A stretch of DNA of 64,000 bases from NCBI GenBank assembly GCA_003194525.1, contig NBIV01000020.1, positions 124,001 to 188,000 on the forward strand, in the 5' to 3' direction. Under the pieces are notes generated by a model that was not told the DNA's origin, ran no database searches, and worked only from the letters and a program-made list of their open reading frames with translations. The first letter of the stretch is position 1. Each line of letters begins with the position of its first letter. Below, in pieces: positions 11,301 through 20,300 of this stretch. The stretch comes from Gracilariopsis chorda. Its lineage: Eukaryota; Rhodophyta; Florideophyceae; Gracilariales; Gracilariaceae. The translations under genes and the position numbers were made by a program.

Positions 11301-12517
11301 CTTCGGCCTGTCTTGAAGACGGAGGCAGCGATATCCGATGTACTAGTAAACGAGGCGGAAGACGAGTATTTGGTAGTGCCAGAGACCGCAATGTCGGACG
11401 AAGATCCCACATCAATTAGAGCAGAATCGCTGCTCACAGGATCTGAACTACTGGACGGAGAAGGAGCGGGTGATGATGACGAGCTCGCAGACGGCTCTGC
11501 AGACGGTTCTGAAGACGGTGTTGAACTCTCGGACGGAGCGGCTGCCGAAGGTGACGAGCTCTCAGAAGGAGCGGCTGCAGACGGTGACGAGCTCTCAGAA
11601 GGAGCGGCTGCAGACGGTGACGAGCTCTCAGAAGGAGCAGCTGCAGACGGTGATGAGCTCTCCGAAGGAGCGGCTGCAGGTGACGAGCTCTCAGAAGGAG
11701 CGGCTGCAGACGGTGACGAGCTCTCAGAAGGAGCGGCTGCAGACGGTGATGAGCTCTCAGATGGAGCGGCTGCAGGTGACGAGCTCTCAGAAGGAGCAGC
11801 TGCAGACGGTGACGAGCTCTCGGAAGGAGCGGCTGCAGGTGACGAGCTCTCAGAAGGAGCAGCTGCAGACGGTGACGAGCTCTCAGATGGGGCGGCTGCA
11901 GGTGACGAGCTCTCAGAAGGAGCAGCTGCAGACGGTGATGAGCTATCAGAAGGTGCGGCTGCAGGTGACGAGCTCTCAGAAGGTGCGGCTGCAGGTGACG
12001 AGCTCTCAGAAGGTGTGGCTGCAGGTGACGAGCTCTCAGAAGGTGCGGCTGCAGGGGCTGCAGGTGACGAGCTCTCAGAAGGTGCGGCTGCAGGTGACGA
12101 GCTCTCAGAAGGTGCGGCTGCAGGTGACGAGCTCTCAGAAGGTGCGGCTGCAGGTGACGAGCTCTCAGAAGGTGCGGCTGCAGGTGACGAGCTCTCAGAT
12201 GGAGCGGCTGCAGGTGACGAGCTCTGTGAAGGCGGTACGGAAGGGGCAGGGGAAGGTGAATCATCGGCGGGGGACGGCGATGCAGGAGCGGAGGATTGGC
12301 GAGGATCAGAGAGAAAAGAGGGAATAGAGATTCCGTTTGCTTCAAACAGGGCTATTAAGTCGCTGATCTGTTGTTCGGTAGCGGTGCCGCCATTCAAGAG
12401 ATAGGGTGGAATTGAAGGGCCTGCTTGTCGATTGGGAATTTGATCGAGGAGGGATTGCGGAAGGGTCTGCGCTGCTGCGAGCGCGAAAAGAAGGAAAATG
12501 AGCGCGATGAGGCGCAT
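8348..12517 (-). CDS. Secreted malectin / PA14 / TIG / beta-propeller protein with Ser-Pro-Ala stalk
   Basis: Predicted secreted or wall protein, 1389 residues. The start is ATG 12517, which gives a clean signal peptide (MRLIALIFLLFALAAAQ); the open frame continues upstream without a better ATG. Order of parts: a short mature N terminus; residues about 76-362, a Pro/Ser/Ala stalk with about 22 units of PSESSSPAAA or PSESSSPSAAA; one malectin-like domain (366-502); a PKD-like domain (522-632); a PA14-like domain (639-766); an IPT/TIG domain (769-859); a beta-propeller resembling the glucose/sorbosone dehydrogenase (PQQ) fold (872-1299), with SNHDHG and FYGHANLQRGG motifs; and a C-terminal TIG domain (1305-1389). 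Malectin and PA14 domains bind sugars, so a wall-polysaccharide role is likely; enzyme activity is unproven. It is the head-to-head paralogue of the gene at 17394-21692, to which it aligns from the malectin domain to the last residues (LYMNV). Confidence 0.85.
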   Translation of the reverse strand: MRLIALIFLLFALAAAQTLPQSLLDQIPNRQAGPSIPPYLLNGGTATEQQISDLIALFEANGISIPSFLSDPRQSSAPASPSPADDSPSPAPSVPPSQSSSPAAAPSESSSPAAAPSESSSPAAAPSESSSPAAAPSESSSPAAAPSESSSPAAPAAAPSESSSPAATPSESSSPAAAPSESSSPAAAPSDSSSPSAAAPSESSSPAAAPSESSSPSAAAPSESSSPAAAPSESSSPSAAAPSESSSPAAAPSESSSPSAAAPSESSSPSAAAPSESSSPAAAPSESSSPSAAAPSESSSPSAAAPSESSSPSAAAPSESSSPSAAAPSESSTPSSEPSAEPSASSSSSPAPSPSSSSDPVSSDSALIDVGSSSDIAVSGTTKYSSSASFTSTSDIAASVFKTGRSGTDFTYSFDLEPGAYDITIGVAEYVDDFCSQPGKRVFNIYVNGEIQIESLDIFETVGCFKGLQQTVLSTVGSVITEPLTVRFEAVMGSAILSYLSVSKTVGGCVPVSNSGGLVEGEDHAAHSVPGSYPPQINANSPKSYVDTDGNGFVTVQIDGSGSHTHFFDSANNIIGQLTKYTWSLVETGEVVSNEVSFSYDFPLGTTRLKLAVVDNSCTTDEAETTVTVTGSIQSGMYCYYYSGLPMLMGGDPLGSPEFAAVSSTPDLGFPTFPFSGSQFVARCFFFLEVDADIEEAAVSLSSSGGEARIYKGTDLLLDTDGMSSSETTLAVGLLALEIIYERTVTSQTPAVQFEVEGSVPAASKIFYDQSEVLPIIVSLTPGDGPDSGGTSVKVSGHGLFQPLTVSFGGESATPGGTINSEQFFVTSPAAGGSDSADVFVTSASGLKSNTLQFSYGSTCESIGFSFTDMKTSSGGAVNFLELPTCVTIGGDGKLYMGTLGATVQVLGYNVDSLTVSSHCYSKAIIDNNFKKNSSPSQRDILGIALDPRDKSMSPYVTTQTLYWREQERIDTSNTGAWRNGAIDRLKPGTDPSDSKVCLVYDKRVVTGLPVSNHDHGINSIVFTQGGDLLIAVGGFTNSGLPQYRLGNYWETTLTAAVLIAKLSKGSSFDGVIKYSDEDVPRHAEPISGDVEVYSSGLRNVFGMTMAGNGDVYAVDQGPNCNFGNTATSCDDYNEEDAASYNKFQATTWPGMVQHGCQKFPYSISRPDKVVHITEGSFYGHANLQRGGDECAWIDPFDDKTADDKAPPARYKKEMATVKSSTTGIRGYRSNHFCGDLRGEIIMSTYKGGNIYRMGVNGGSKTSGPDTFANGGGITFIENAHGDLIFPALNEQKVTVLRPTVGTKSGLYVVNATPWRHGKAGGTKVVIGGQNFGSSPSVTIGGSACSVTDSSDTEITCEVPSSSAGAKDLVVSSGGSSATLPNAILYMNV
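11525..12237 (-). repeat. Coding minisatellite (30/33-bp units) encoding the Ser-Pro-Ala stalk
   Basis: About 22 tandem units of 30 or 33 bp inside the malectin-protein CDS. The two unit lengths differ by one codon (SPAAA versus SPSAAA) and tend to alternate. One unit has a PAA insertion. Because 30 and 33 are both multiples of three, copy-number change keeps the frame open. The same property opens long meaningless frames on the other strand. Confidence 0.95.
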
Positions 12518-12634
12518 GATGAACGGGTTAGAAAGTAGATGACGCGACTGGAGAACGGGGTGGGACGGGGGTGCATAGGCAGTGCGGCACAGGGGATTGG
12601 CAGTGGCGGAGATCAAGGCATTGAGAAGTATGGC

Positions 12635-12646
12635 GTATTTATTGTG
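12635..12646 (-). promoter_or_regulatory. TATA-like element of the 8348-12517 malectin gene
   Basis: Reads CACAATAAATAC on the minus strand, 118-129 bp upstream of the ATG. The same 11-mer lies at the same kind of position before the GH43 gene. Confidence 0.45.
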
Positions 12647-15600
12647 GAGGAGGGCTCATTGGGCAACAGAGGGGGGGGGTTACACGAGGAGACGTGAATT
12701 TGGGTGGGATTGGGGGGAAGTGGGGACGTGAGCGTAGATATTACAGGGCGGGGCATCAAGGACACGGTTTTGTCTGGTTGATGAAGCGGGCTTTTAGTGC
12801 GGAGAAGGAATATAACTTAGATGGAGAAGGAATATAGATGGAGATGGAGGACGGGGGGTGTGTCACGCCAAGACGAGTGTTTTGTGTGGCGGTTTCACGT
12901 CACATGGCGGCGTGTGACTGCACACTGTATGCGGCTGTAGGCAGGGGGCGGATTTTGCGCGTTTGTTGGTTGTTTTTGGGGCGGATGCGGGGCGAGTGGA
13001 GGCTTTGGTTGCTGAGTTTGCGTTACGCATGCCGTTTGGTGGTGTGGATACAGTGAAGGTGCGTTGCTGCCATGTTGACAGGAAAAGGTAACTCATTCCA
13101 AGAATCTCGCGGCGGCGGGCGTGTGCCCAGTGGAGTTGTCGCAAATGAACAACGGGCGCGTTAAGATTGTGGACGTTTTTGTTGGCGTTGTGGTTGGGGA
13201 GGCTTTTCGAAGTGACTAACCGACGACTTGTTTTGTGGCAAAGGGCCGGACTCGAGAATCAGGGAAGAAATGGAGGTGGGACGGCAGCGAGGGAGATGCA
13301 TGTGGTAAGGGTTACCGTTGGTACACTTGTAGACAGCGGGTACAGCTGTAATGATACAAGATGTATTTCTTTTTTTGAATGCGGGAATATCGGAAGCAGG
13401 CGCTTACTGAGACGTGTTCCGAAGACCAGCACCACGGTTTGGAATGCAGCGTACGATTGGTAAGTTAGTGAAGGTGCTTTCTACGTAGAGAGGTGCCAAC
13501 TACAGTATGAGTTTGACAGCAGTACTCGAGCACCTCCTTCGTTGGCAAAGGTGAGTGGGACGGGAGTGAAGAAGCGGTGATGACATGTGGTTGCGAGAGC
13601 GGATCAAAAACAATGGCACAAACGACGTGACCGCGGTGCACATGCGGCGCGTGACACTGTCATCCAACGTGACGGCTGTATGTACATCGCTGCGCAACGC
13701 CAACGCTGGTGTCAGCGAGTGTCAGCGTTGTTACCTTTCTCCGCACGTTCTCGCGGCGCGGTTGGCGCACAACTTATAGATAAGGTTCATCGTCCGCAAC
13801 AGGCGCGCGTGGCGCGCCACTGTACGCACGTCAGCCCGCGCGAATAAAAGCTCTAACCGTATTGCGCTCGCTCTCGTAGTGTCAAAAATGTTTGGCGCCC
13901 TTTGGCGCTCGTTTAACCAGCGCGCGACGCCGCCGCAGATTCAAAACGCCGGGCACCACCCGCTAAGCTTTTCTGCTTCCCCCCTTGCAACGCCAGCGCG
14001 CCGCTGAGCAACTTGCCCCCTCCTTCAGTGCTGGCTGGCACTCGTGCTTGCCCGTTTTTTTTTTTGATTGTATGGATAAGCGCTACACTTCTTTTTAAGC
14101 CAGTGTCGATGCGATGATCGCCTTGTTATTTCGTGCTCAGCTATGACCACTACCGTACGCCACATGCTTGTCCAATCTGTAATCGCCAGCTTCACAATCC
14201 GTCATCAGCGCCATTTTTTGTCGCCAAGCTTGTTTCAGTAACGCCGCGCGTACCCCGCAAGTCCCAAGGGCACGCTTGCTTTGCAGTGCAACCCTCCCTT
14301 ACAATATCGGTTTACCACTAACTACCACTCACTAAATTTTGAGATTGGTACGCAACGGTAATGAGTTCGCTTTCTAACAATCGACCGCTCCACATCTCCA
14401 CATGCAGCAGCAACAGTAATGGCTTCTCTGACTTACTGTGGCACCGCAGCTCCGCAATAATGACCAGTATATTCCCGCGAAACATGTGTAAAACTGTTTT
14501 ACACGCGTTGTAATAAGATGTGACGCAAAGCCGAACAACAGCCATTCAAACGAAAGCTGCGCGCCCTAGAGCGCGCTTTTGGCGTTGACTTCATGTACCC
14601 AAAGGTTCATTCTACCCTTGTACAGTAGGTATAGTATGTGAGAACTGCTTTTCAACATGAGCAACCATCAACTCTGTATCTCCGCACTGCTAGTCCGCAG
14701 ACACACCACACAACCTTCTGTCCAAAAATGGCACCGTTTTGGGGTCGCCATGGAAGCCACCCCCAGCTCCGAGACAGCGCTCACCCATCTCCAACACCTC
14801 TTCGTGCGCTCTGCGGTCTCCTTAACACCTTTTTGGCGCGCTTGTGGCAATCATTGCCTGAGCCTTCTGTGTATGTACAGCGTTACCCCCTTGTGCGCCC
14901 GATCAACTGTAGTAATCTATGTGTGCAACAACACATCGTGATGATGGAGATATCTTAAACAGCCACATGTTTGCTGTGCCGGTGTGACGCATGAGGTTAC
15001 CTTGCTTCCGCTAGCATGGTTTGTACATGCACGCCGGCGCGGCTCATTACAGATTTTGTAACGCAAAGATGTGCGTATGTGCGCTTGGTATGTGGATGCA
15101 CCCCTGCATAGCAGAGTGCGCTCACCAAAGAACTCGTACAAGGGGTGCATAGTATGCACTGCACAGCCGCAGTTCTCAATGACTCAAGAGCAGTTTCACA
15201 ACAGCGGTAAATGCTTCCCAACTCGTGTTGCACAGCCCGTTTAGAACTCAACATTGGCGAACGCCCATGATGTACAACGAGGAGCAGCGACAAGGGGCGG
15301 TTCTCGTGGAGGTGCGGGGTTGGATGTAAAACTGTATAGCGTTTCGACGCGGGAGGCCGTTAGAGTGGTGCAGGCGAACCGGGTTGAAGTTGAAGCGGTG
15401 GGAGCTCGTCTCTAGAGCTGCGGCGCCAAGTGGATTGTTGTTGGATTCGTACTGCGCTGAGGGATGAGGCGGAACAGCCAGTGGCGCCGCTTTGGACACT
15501 GTGCACTAATGCGCCCTCCGTGGTGTGCGCACCCTCCTGCTGATGCGAATCAGGAGGAAGCTGTGCGTCGATGAGTTGGCTTTTGGGGCAGGGGCAGCTT

Positions 15601-15675
15601 AATAGAGCGTTGGCACTTTGAAGTGGAAGTAAGGGGTCGTCCGCGCATTAACTAACAAACAGAAAGCGTAGCGAA

Positions 15676-15690
15676 CACGTGCAGCACGTG
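15676..15690. promoter_or_regulatory. Paired G-boxes
   Basis: Two CACGTG cores (15676-15681 and 15685-15690) separated by 3 bp, in the long malectin-pair spacer. G-boxes are bZIP/bHLH sites in plants; their use here is inference. Confidence 0.35.
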
Positions 15691-16990
15691 AGAAAGCAGC
15701 AGGGAGGATTTTAGCTGTGAACATAATTGGAAGAAGAAGAAGAAGCGAGAAAGGACAATGCTGTACTAGCGAGGATGGTGCGAAGCGTTTCGAAGGACTT
15801 TTTCTGGTGGACATTGAATCGGGTTTTGTAGCGATTGTGGCGCGTTTGTTTGGCTTAGAAGGCGGGGCGCTAGTGGACTACTTGTGGGTAAATTAGTTTG
15901 GGATGAAGCCAACGCACGACCAAGAAGCTACGAGAGGCTCAAGGGGCGGTGGAGGAGGTGGAGGCGATGAGAAGGGTTGAGATTATCGGCGGTGGGAGAA
16001 GAGAACGGGTGTGTGATGGAATGAAAGTGAGCACGTAGGGTGGCCATAGCACGGCGGGTGCAGCTTGTTGTGCGCTGCAGTGTACATGGTGATGTAGTAT
16101 ACTGTACGCACGGTGGGTGACGACGGTGAGACGCAACGGGAGTGATAGGGTTGAATGTAGTCCGGTTGTACTGTACTGCGCGAAAAAGAGTGGAGGACGG
16201 GGGGGTCAAGTACTGTCGCTCCTAGTACTGTACGAGCGGGGTGAAGGATACCGTATGGAGTCACTGGCGCAGTAGGACTTCAAGTGGGACTACCAGACAA
16301 AGTGACGATGATATATATACGGTGATGAAGGTGGTCTCTCTTCATTCGTTGCTCGAGACGGAATGGGGCTGCTGTTATAAGCAAAAGGCAGGGCTTACTC
16401 GAAGGGGTGGTAGCGCTCTTTCGCTGGAGTATACAATTAGGTGAACCTACACCTGCGTTGCAATGTTCATCCCTGCTGATACACTTGTGTACGTGTCATG
16501 TATCGCCTCTATGTCATCATTGCTGAACTATGTCAACAAGTACGGTGGGTACGTGAGGATGCGCGCCGTCGAAAACGGGGCAGCCGAGGGTGAAGCTGCG
16601 CTCTTTTTAACGGGTGACAAGAGCTCAGGGCGGAGAGGCGACACGGAAGGAAGCGGCGCGTGTATGTTTTCGGGGGGGCGTGGGGTGGGACAACGCCGGA
16701 GCGCAACGACGGGCGCCAATGGGCTGACGGCAACAGCGCGGCGTGAATTGCGCTGCGGTGCGACGCACACGTGTGCGCGCTGGCGGATTACAGCGCGCGC
16801 GCGCGCCGTGCCAATTCAGAGCCGCCCATGCGAAGCGAACGAGCGCGTTCCTGTTTCGGCGTTGGTGCGTTCGTTTTGTTACAGCGCGCGCTTCCATTCA
16901 ACGCCGCATGTCTTCCCCCCCACCTACGCCGCGCCCGCCGTTTCTCGGCGCCCACGCAACGCCGCCGCTGCCCACGCCCGAAATGGACCA

Positions 16991-17008
16991 CCCCCCCCCC
17001 CCCCCCCC
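16991..17008. repeat. C18 homopolymer
   Basis: Eighteen consecutive C on the + strand within a GC-rich stretch upstream of the malectin gene at 17394. Confidence 0.9.
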
Positions 17009-17228
17009 TTCGTCGCGCCTCCCGCCGCTGCCGCACGCTGTCCGTAGCCACATGCGTGGCATCGCGTCGTCCCGTCTGGCGTGGCTGGTTTACAGCCCTC
17101 ATCACTATCCGTCGCTCCCCCTTTCCACAGCACCCCCGCTATGCTTCCCTCCGCAAATGCCCGCCATTCAAGCGTGCACCCACCGCCGCTTTCGGCGCAC
17201 AATGCACGCTGCTTACCTCAGTCCTCAC

Positions 17229-17235
17229 TATAAAA
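17229..17235 (+). promoter_or_regulatory. TATA box of the 17394-21692 malectin gene
   Basis: TATAAAA in a CACTATAAAACG context, 165 bp upstream of ATG 17394 and followed by a pyrimidine-rich leader. Confidence 0.6.
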
Positions 17236-17393
17236 CGCTTTCTTCTCTCGCCTCCTCGCTTCCTCTTGCCTAACTAAACTAACTATCAGCACTCTCACCC
17301 GCCTCCCCCTTCACCCTTCCCTCGCACTCACACCCCCCCCCTTCTGCGAGCTCTCTCTTAACTTTGCACTCCTCGCTTGCTCAACTTGCCCAC

Positions 17394-20300
17394 ATGGCTG
17401 CAAGCTTTGCGCTGCACTGCTTCCTTGTGCAGCTTCTTTTTGGCGCCGTTTTGGTCGCTGCCCAGCAAGCTGTTATCAAGCTCGATGCCGCCGGACCCAC
17501 CGATCGACCTGCAGATATTGTCGGCTACTCCCGCGCTTACGGTGTAGTCACATCTATAGCCAACACTTCGAACGACGCACTCTACTCGAGACACCGCTAC
17601 GGCAAAGATTTCAGTTATGTCTTTACCCTTCCAGTCGGAGTGTCGTACGACATTCGTCTCTACATTGCTGAGCCCTATTCAGGCGCCTGTAAAAAGGGCG
17701 GTCGAATCTACTCCATATACGCCTATGACGATGTCTCAGGCGTTGCTTCTGGAAAGTCGTTGAACAACTTGGATGTGTTTTCCTTGGTGGGATGTAAGGT
17801 CGCTACTATTCTCACTCTCGATGGTGTGGCGCTTACCACTGGTAAGCTTCGAATCCAGTTTAAGGCCTCCATTCAAAACGCTATGGTTAGTGGATTTGAT
17901 GTTCTGTCTTCCGATCCTTCGCTGCCTTCTCCAACGCCGGAGAACACTTCCCCCCCGTCTGAACTGCAAGTCAATTGTGGTGGCGGTGCTAATGATCAGC
18001 TGTTACCGAACACAAGGACTAACTCCGCCCCGTCAAGTGCTACTGTCACTTCCACTGCCAACATTGAAATGGCTCCTCTTCGTACTATCCGTGCTGGAAA
18101 GGACTTTACATATGTGTTTAGCTTGCCGCCGGCGTCCTACACCGTCAGACTGGGCTTTGCAGAAGTGTATTGGAGATACTGCATGGCTGCTGTTCGTGTG
18201 TTTGATGTGTATGTCAATGGTGCTCTAGAGTTGTCAAAGTTTGATGTGTGGTCCGAGTCGGGAGGCTGTTATAAGGGTGTTGAACGCCAATTTAGCATGA
18301 AAGTGCTTGACGGAAGTGGCCCATTTACCATTCGCTTCAAGTCCGTTTCGAACAATGCTATGGTGTCCTACATTGGAATCTTTCCTGAAGGCGGTTCGGG
18401 GCCTGCTCCATCCGTCAGTTCTTCGCCTACACCGTCCCCCTCGTCCTCCCCTGTCGTAGAGGAGAACACGCCGACGCCCACCCCAACTTCGACCACCATG
18501 GCTACTGCTACAGCCTCATCCACCCCAACTCAGTCGCCCATGGCTGCCTCTACTCCGTCAGCCACCCCTTCGTCTTCCCCATCGGGAATGACGCCTACTA
18601 CGGACATGGTCACGATTAATGTCGGTTCAACTGGCGATATCAACGTTGCTGGATCTACAAAGTACTCATCATCCTCAACATTCTCGGGCACTACTGACAT
18701 TGGTTCAAATGCATTCAAGACTGGACGTACAGGTACCGAGTTTACCTACTCGTTTGACCTAGCCCCTGGCGCATACGATATCATCCTGGGCTTTGCCGAG
18801 TACCAGAGCAGTCTGTGCACGGAGCCTGGACAGCGAGTGTTTAACGTGTTTGTCAACGGCGATGTTCAGTTAGAAGGTCTTGATCTTCACAGTGAAGGTT
18901 GTTTCAAGGGTTTGCAAGAGAAGATCACCTCTTCTGTGGGTGCTGTTGACACACAACCAATCACCATACGTTTCGAAGCAATTGTCGGCGAAGCCATTAT
19001 CAGTTACATCAAGATCGAGCCTGCCGCTGATGCGTGCGTACCGGCTTCTACTAGCGGCGGACTGGCGCCTGGTGAAGATCATGCTGCACACGCTGTGCCT
19101 GGTTCGTATCCACCACAGTTGAGTGCTTCGTCGCCAAAGTCTTACGTTGACGGTGATGGTGATGGGTTCGTGGCAGTTGACATCGATGGGGCAGGGTCCC
19201 ATTCTCACTTCTTTGATGCGGCAAACAACATTATTGGTGTTATCACCGAGTACAAGTGGAGCATTGTCGAGACTGGTGAGGTTATTTCTACAAGTCAGAA
19301 ATTCCGCTACAGATTCCCGTTGGGTACCACTCGACTGAGACTGTCCGTAATTGATAACTCGTGCACTACTGATGAGGCTGAAACCACTGTGACTGTTACG
19401 GGAGCACAGCAACCGGGTCAGTACTGCTACTACTACACTGGGTTAAGTTCCTCATTGACGGGTGCGACTCCCGTCGCCCAGGCACCGTACCCCAAATTTG
19501 CCGCCGTCTCAAGTTCACTCAACCTTGGTTTTCCTTCTTTCAGCTTTGATAACACGTTGTTCACGGCAAGATGCTTCTTCTTTTTGGAGGTGGATGAGGA
19601 CTCCGAAGTCAGTGAGGTAGGAGTTACGACAGCTGGGACTGGTGATGCAAGAATCTATAAGGGTGCCGATCTGTTTGTTGACACCAAGGCCGCCGATACT
19701 ATGCAAACTTCACTATCTGTTGGTCTCACCGCTTTCGAGGTGATCTATGAACGTACAACCACTACCAAGGCTCCGGTGCTACAGTTCAGGGTGAACAATA
19801 CTATTCCTGCGAATGGGAAGGTGTTCCATGATCGTCGCACGGTGGTGCCTATTCTTGCTGCACTTTCTCCGGCCGATGGCGCCGACGCAGGTGGCACGAA
19901 CGTGAAGGTTACTGGATATGGACTTTTCCAGCCGCTGACTGTGACGTTTGGTAGTACCACTGTCACTCCTACGAGTACGAACCCGACACAGTTCTTCGTC
20001 AACTCTCCGCCAGCCTCATCTTCTACGGCTGCTATCACCGCCACCACAACGAATGGCCTTTCCAGCAACTCCCTCATCTTCTCGTACGGGAGCTCTTGCG
20101 ATTCCGTCTCCTTCCAAGAGACAGCAGTGAAGAAACCGAATGGTGATGATATAGATTACCTCAACCTACCAACATGCGCGACCATCGGAGGTGATGGAAA
20201 GATCTACATGGGAACTCTTGCCGCAACAGTGCAGGTGCTGGGCTACGATCATACCACTCTCACCGCGACCTCGCACTGTTATTCGAAGCCTTTGGTAGAC

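Larger units (their letters stand above)
12518..17393. other. 4.9-kb divergent spacer between the malectin paralogues
   Basis: No gene supported. The edges are G-rich on the + strand at about 12.6-13.6 kb and C-rich at 16.9-17.39 kb, so each flanking gene has a C/T-rich leader. Contents: a TATA-like CACAATAAATA (12636-12646), a TACCGTTGGTA motif (13313-13323), paired G-boxes (15676-15690), a 12-bp palindrome GCACACGTGTGC (16765-16776), a C18 run (16991-17008) and a TATA box (17229-17235). Open frames at 16.4-17.3 kb are low-complexity Arg/Pro/Ala. Confidence 0.55.

Noticed and set aside
11525-12237. CRISPR-like regular repeats
   Set aside because: Units are contiguous 30/33-bp coding repeats without unique spacers, inside a eukaryotic gene.
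11286-12404. 372-codon + strand open frame (and 285- and 303-codon frames) over the minisatellite
   Set aside because: They exist because 30/33-bp repeats leave all frames open. Their products are pure repeats with no signal peptide or domain, while the opposite frame continues into conserved domains.
16463-17277. Overlapping 170-195 codon frames on both strands
   Set aside because: GC-rich, Arg/Pro/Ala low-complexity sequence spanning a C18 run and the promoter of the malectin gene; no domain.
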